Made by a program: the position numbers and the translations under genes
Part shown: one piece after another, positions 61,370-64,000 of the stretch
How the letters are laid out: every line of letters starts with the position of its first letter
How positions within the stretch are numbered: position 1 is the first letter of the stretch
The notes under the pieces: generated by a model
Told to the model about the DNA's origin: nothing
Databases searched by the model: none
Seen by the model: the letters and a program-made list of their open reading frames with translations, nothing else
NCBI RefSeq assembly: GCF_024360925.2
Contig: NZ_CP113517.1
Coordinates: forward strand, 3,658,001-3,722,000
Direction of reading: 5' to 3'
DNA from: Methylomonas rapida
GTDB taxonomy: Bacteria; Pseudomonadota; Gammaproteobacteria; Methylococcales; Methylomonadaceae
DNA: 64,000 nucleotides

Positions 61370-61697
61370 TGCAGGTATCGCTCCCGTTCAAACCGCTACC
61401 GATGGCATTGGGTCGAGATTTTTTGCACGGCATCGGATGCCGGCTCGGTTGCTGGGTGATTTCTTCCAGTAGCGTCAAAACCATCGCCATCTCGGCATGA
61501 GCACCGCTATGGCTAAACACAAAAACGGATTCTTTAAAGGGCGTGCCGCGAATGGAAAATGAACCGGCTCTATGAGCATGGCACGGAAAGTCGGTATCCC
61601 GCAGACCTATGAAGCTTTGGTTTAGCATCAGCGTTTGCAGAAATTCCGTCAACCGCTGGCTTTCTACGATGTGGGTCAATTCAGCCTTTAGTGTCAT
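61341..61697 (-). CDS. Hypothetical protein upstream of the GNAT-nitrilase gene
   Basis: A 118-residue frame with no family known to me. The first 85 residues look protein-like (mixed helix and strand, R-G-T-P-F-K-E-S-V-F-V-F); the tail is low-complexity and basic where it overlaps the next gene. Weak ribosome site. It may be a real small gene coupled to the fusion gene, or chance. Confidence 0.42.
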   Translation of the reverse strand: MTLKAELTHIVESQRLTEFLQTLMLNQSFIGLRDTDFPCHAHRAGSFSIRGTPFKESVFVFSHSGAHAEMAMVLTLLEEITQQPSRHPMPCKKSRPNAIGSGLNGSDTCNEKNQKQKA

Positions 61698-61750
61698 ATC
61701 GGCAACTTTAAATTGGGTTGCCGACAGATTAAGCAGCGAATGTGACAGTT

Positions 61751-62020
61751 TTATGAATGTCGCTGACAGCGGTCCGATGAAGACTGCCTAAACTCGCAAG
61801 GCGTATGATCCTTTCCAGGCTCGCGATTGCAATCATGCAAGCGCTGCCGATAACAGATCACGCAACGATTCAAGCGGCGCAGATAACGGCCATAGGCCGA
61901 TCTGATCATTTGATTCAGACGATCGATCGGGCTCTTTCCTTCCAGGGTCAGTCGGTATTTTTTAAGCAGCAAGGTGGCATAAAGTTTTCTGGCCTGGTTT
62001 ATCAATGTGTCGTTATCCAT
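61751..62020 (-). CDS. Small basic protein with four to five cysteines, unknown
   Basis: An 89-residue frame starting MDNDTLINQARKLYATLLLK. It is rich in Arg and Lys, with cysteines near residues 53, 56, 64, 75 and 84, including C-V-I-C, so a zinc site is possible. It starts inside the 3' end of the HAD gene (8-base overlap). No family known. Confidence 0.5.
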   Translation of the reverse strand: MDNDTLINQARKLYATLLLKKYRLTLEGKSPIDRLNQMIRSAYGRYLRRLNRCVICYRQRLHDCNREPGKDHTPCEFRQSSSDRCQRHS

Positions 62021-62660
62021 TTTCCAAGGCCTCAAAATCGGGATTGACGGCTCGATTGCCCGGCACCAAGCCCTGACGGTTCAAGACCGCCAGCAACGCA
62101 TCAAAGCCATCGACATGAAACGCGCTCATGCCCAGGCTTTGCGCGGCATAGACATTGAACAAACAATCGTCGAAAAAATATACCTCGCCCGCCTCCACCC
62201 TGCATTCGCGCAAGGCCACGGCAAAAATCTCGGGATCGGGCTTCACCATACCCAGTTGGTGAGAGAACAGCGCAAGATCAAATACGTCTGCAAAGCCGGA
62301 GAATCGCTGATGATGCAAGGGATTGGAATTGCTCAGACAAGCAATTTTGTAGCGTGTGCGCAAAATCCCAAGAACTTCGCGGGCACCTGGATGAAAATAT
62401 CGCGGCCAGGACGCAAAAACCCGCAAGAAGGCGTTGGGCCTCTGCCTGAGCCCCCACTCGGCAATGAAACTTTCGGCAAACTCATGAGCCGTCATGGCTC
62501 CACTCTCGAATTGGAGCACCGACTGAGATGATAGCCAGCGCGCCTTGAGAGCGCTGGTTTCCAGCGGTTTATCCAATAAACGATTCAAATGCTGGAATAC
62601 CGAACTGTCTATCAATACCCCGCCGAGATCGAACAATAAAAGCGAAGGTACATTCATCAT
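62013..62660 (-). CDS. HAD-superfamily hydrolase (YihX-like)
   Basis: The 215-residue phosphatase-type protein has motif I F-D-L-G-G-V-L-I-D near residue 10 (the second Asp of D-x-D is Gly, as in some HAD-IA members of this group), motif II L-S-N-S-N, motif III K near 140 in M-V-K-P-D-P-E-I-F, and motif IV F-F-D-D. Substrate unknown. It heads a small minus-strand run with the next gene. Confidence 0.82.
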   Translation of the reverse strand: MMNVPSLLLFDLGGVLIDSSVFQHLNRLLDKPLETSALKARWLSSQSVLQFESGAMTAHEFAESFIAEWGLRQRPNAFLRVFASWPRYFHPGAREVLGILRTRYKIACLSNSNPLHHQRFSGFADVFDLALFSHQLGMVKPDPEIFAVALRECRVEAGEVYFFDDCLFNVYAAQSLGMSAFHVDGFDALLAVLNRQGLVPGNRAVNPDFEALENG

Positions 62661-63025
62661 AATTTCCTCTACTCGATACCTATCTGCGTATCGCTATAGC
62701 TTAGAGGATGAATGTGTCGGTAATATGTCAACGCACAGAGATTTTTTGCCGCCGAGTCACGGCTGATTTGCAATTGGCAACGCCGTACCCTGTAAAATCG
62801 GTTAGGCTAGTTTCACCGCTTGTCGCCGGGCACACTATCAAATCAACCTGGAAAAAGAATTTGGCCCACGAAAGACACAAAAAATCACGGACAAATGACA
62901 CCCAACAGGTAAATGCATATAGTTGATAACTCATTTGATCGCTTACGTGCTTTTCGTGGACTACTGATGTTTTTAGGATCAATGGCTCGGAAAAATCCCC
63001 GTTTCACTCATCAGAATATGCGCTC
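62661..63025. other. Divergent gap with a dispersed repeat
   Basis: No gene is supported. The gap contains the CACGAAAA repeat at 62852-62983 and should hold promoters for the HAD gene and for the GNAT gene. Confidence 0.45.
62852..62983. repeat. Dispersed CACGAAAA repeat, copy 3
   Basis: TTGGCCCACGAAAGACACAAAAAATCACG at the left and CGTGCTTTTCGTGGACTACTG...TTTTTAGG at the right match the ends of copies 1 and 2. The middle differs. This copy does not touch a stop codon. Confidence 0.75.
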
Positions 63026-63985
63026 ATGAACATCCTAAACGTCTACCTCGAACCCGCCACCTATGACGTCGATTACGAAGATTTGCATTACGTGCGAAAT
63101 TTAGTGTTCGTGGAGGAACAAGGGATTGCGCCCGAACTGGAGTTCGATGACCAAGACAGGCAATGCCACCATGTCATCGCCCGCGATGTCGACCACCGAC
63201 CCATCGGCACCGGCCGGCTGTCTCCAGAAGGCAAAATCGGCCGGATGGCGGTGTTAGCGCAATGGCGAGGTCAGGGTGTCGGCGCGTCCTTGCTGCGCGC
63301 CCTGCTTGAAAAAGCGCGCGGACTGGGAATGGCGCAAGTGACGGCCAATGCACAAACCAGCGCATTGGGTTTTTATCAGAAATACGGTTTTACGGCGGAA
63401 GGCGTGGCGTTTCTGGAAGCCGGCATTCCGCATCAAAGCGTGCGGCTGACGCTGCAACCGCTACACAAACCCTTGCGCGCAACACCCAAGTCTCGCCCGG
63501 CTTCGGTTGACGCCGAGCGCCTGGAAAGCGTCGAGTCAACCTTGGCAGCGACCCGGCAACTAATCGATGGCGCGCGCCGCCAGCTTTATATCTATAGCCG
63601 CGACCTGGAATACAGTCTGTACGGTCAGAACACGGTCGTCGAAGCCTTGAAGCAATTTGCCTTGCGCAGCCGTAACGGCGGCGTGCAAATCATCATTCAA
63701 GACCCGGCGAGCCTGCAGGGCCAAACTCATCCGGTTCTGGTATTGGCGCAAAAACTCAGTTCCTATTTTTTGCTGCGCACGCCGGAGGAAAGCGAGGAAC
63801 AAGCAAATCTTTCGGCTTTTGTCATCAACGACGCCGACGGCTATTTATTCCGCCTGCTCGGCGACCGCTTCGAAGGCCACTGGAGCCCGAATTTACCGGC
63901 GCGCAACCGTCAATTGCGGGAAGAATTCGAACGCCTGTGGCAACGCTCGCGCCCTTGTAGCGAATTTCGGGCATTGGGTTTGTAA
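63026..63985 (+). CDS. GNAT acetyltransferase with C-terminal PLD-like (DUF7931-type) domain
   Basis: The 319-residue protein has a GNAT domain at 1-145 (V-L-A-Q-W-R-G-Q-G-V-G-A-S-L-L acetyl-CoA loop) and a second domain at about 165-315 (L-I-D-G-A-R-R-Q-L-Y-I-Y-S-R-D-L-E) resembling the phospholipase-D-like domain found after GNAT in gammaproteobacteria, without the H-K-D catalytic motif. Substrate unknown. Confidence 0.8.
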   Translation: MNILNVYLEPATYDVDYEDLHYVRNLVFVEEQGIAPELEFDDQDRQCHHVIARDVDHRPIGTGRLSPEGKIGRMAVLAQWRGQGVGASLLRALLEKARGLGMAQVTANAQTSALGFYQKYGFTAEGVAFLEAGIPHQSVRLTLQPLHKPLRATPKSRPASVDAERLESVESTLAATRQLIDGARRQLYIYSRDLEYSLYGQNTVVEALKQFALRSRNGGVQIIIQDPASLQGQTHPVLVLAQKLSSYFLLRTPEESEEQANLSAFVINDADGYLFRLLGDRFEGHWSPNLPARNRQLREEFERLWQRSRPCSEFRALGL

Positions 63986-64000
63986 ATAACTAAGCGCTAC

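Overview
This window looks like chromosome of an aerobic methane- or methanol-oxidising gammaproteobacterium (Methylococcales, Methylomonas-like). The main reasons are a calcium-type methanol dehydrogenase cluster (mxaF, J, G, I, R, S, A, C, K, L, with mxaD and the divergent regulator mxaB nearby) and a sucrose operon (sps, spp, fruK, amylosucrase) of the kind known from type I methanotrophs. The housekeeping blocks (coaBC-dut-algC-argB, rplU-rpmA-obgE-proB, metG-rnfB) follow the usual gammaproteobacterial order. Taxonomy is inferred from content and was not tested by alignment. || Layout. 1-1.5 kb: debris of mobile DNA (IS1380-like transposase end, HicA-type toxin with antitoxin, integrase stub) beside radC. 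2.2-7.5 kb: coaBC, dut, a membrane-anchored AlgC-type mutase and argB. 7.4-12 kb: proC, yggT, rpsT and an L,D-transpeptidase. 12.1-18.2 kb: sucrose synthesis and turnover. 18.5-32.7 kb: mrp, then the mxa region. 32.8-34.7 kb: a TIR-membrane-ankyrin protein. 35.0-40.7 kb: a five-gene variant Hsp70 operon (TPR protein, J protein with HPP in place of HPD, GrpE-like, DnaK-like, zinc ribbon). 40.7-45.2 kb: proB, obgE, L27, L21, ispB. 45.4-47.4 kb: TPP riboswitch and thiC. 48.0-51.5 kb: a two-gene unit of a metallophosphoesterase and a CHAT (caspase-like) protein. 52-55 kb: metG, rnfB, tRNA-Arg. 55-64 kb: small and metabolic genes including alkaline phosphatase, a His-rich lipoprotein behind a possible attenuator, PhoU, a GNAT-nitrilase fusion, and GNAT and HAD proteins. 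|| How it works together. MxaF/MxaI oxidise methanol with PQQ in the periplasm, MxaG takes the electrons, MxaJ and MxaD assist, and MxaR-S-A-C-K-L form the AAA/von Willebrand maturation machinery that inserts calcium; MxaB is the likely transcriptional regulator. Fixed carbon enters sucrose through Sps and Spp; amylosucrase and fructokinase recycle it. || The most unusual points are the metallophosphoesterase-CHAT pair, the variant Hsp70 operon, the short-repeat (KYL) protein inside the methanol locus, and the heavy load of palindromic repeats in the mxa operon, including one read in frame in the mxaA signal peptide and a 656-bp inverted repeat that separates mxaR from mxaSACKL.
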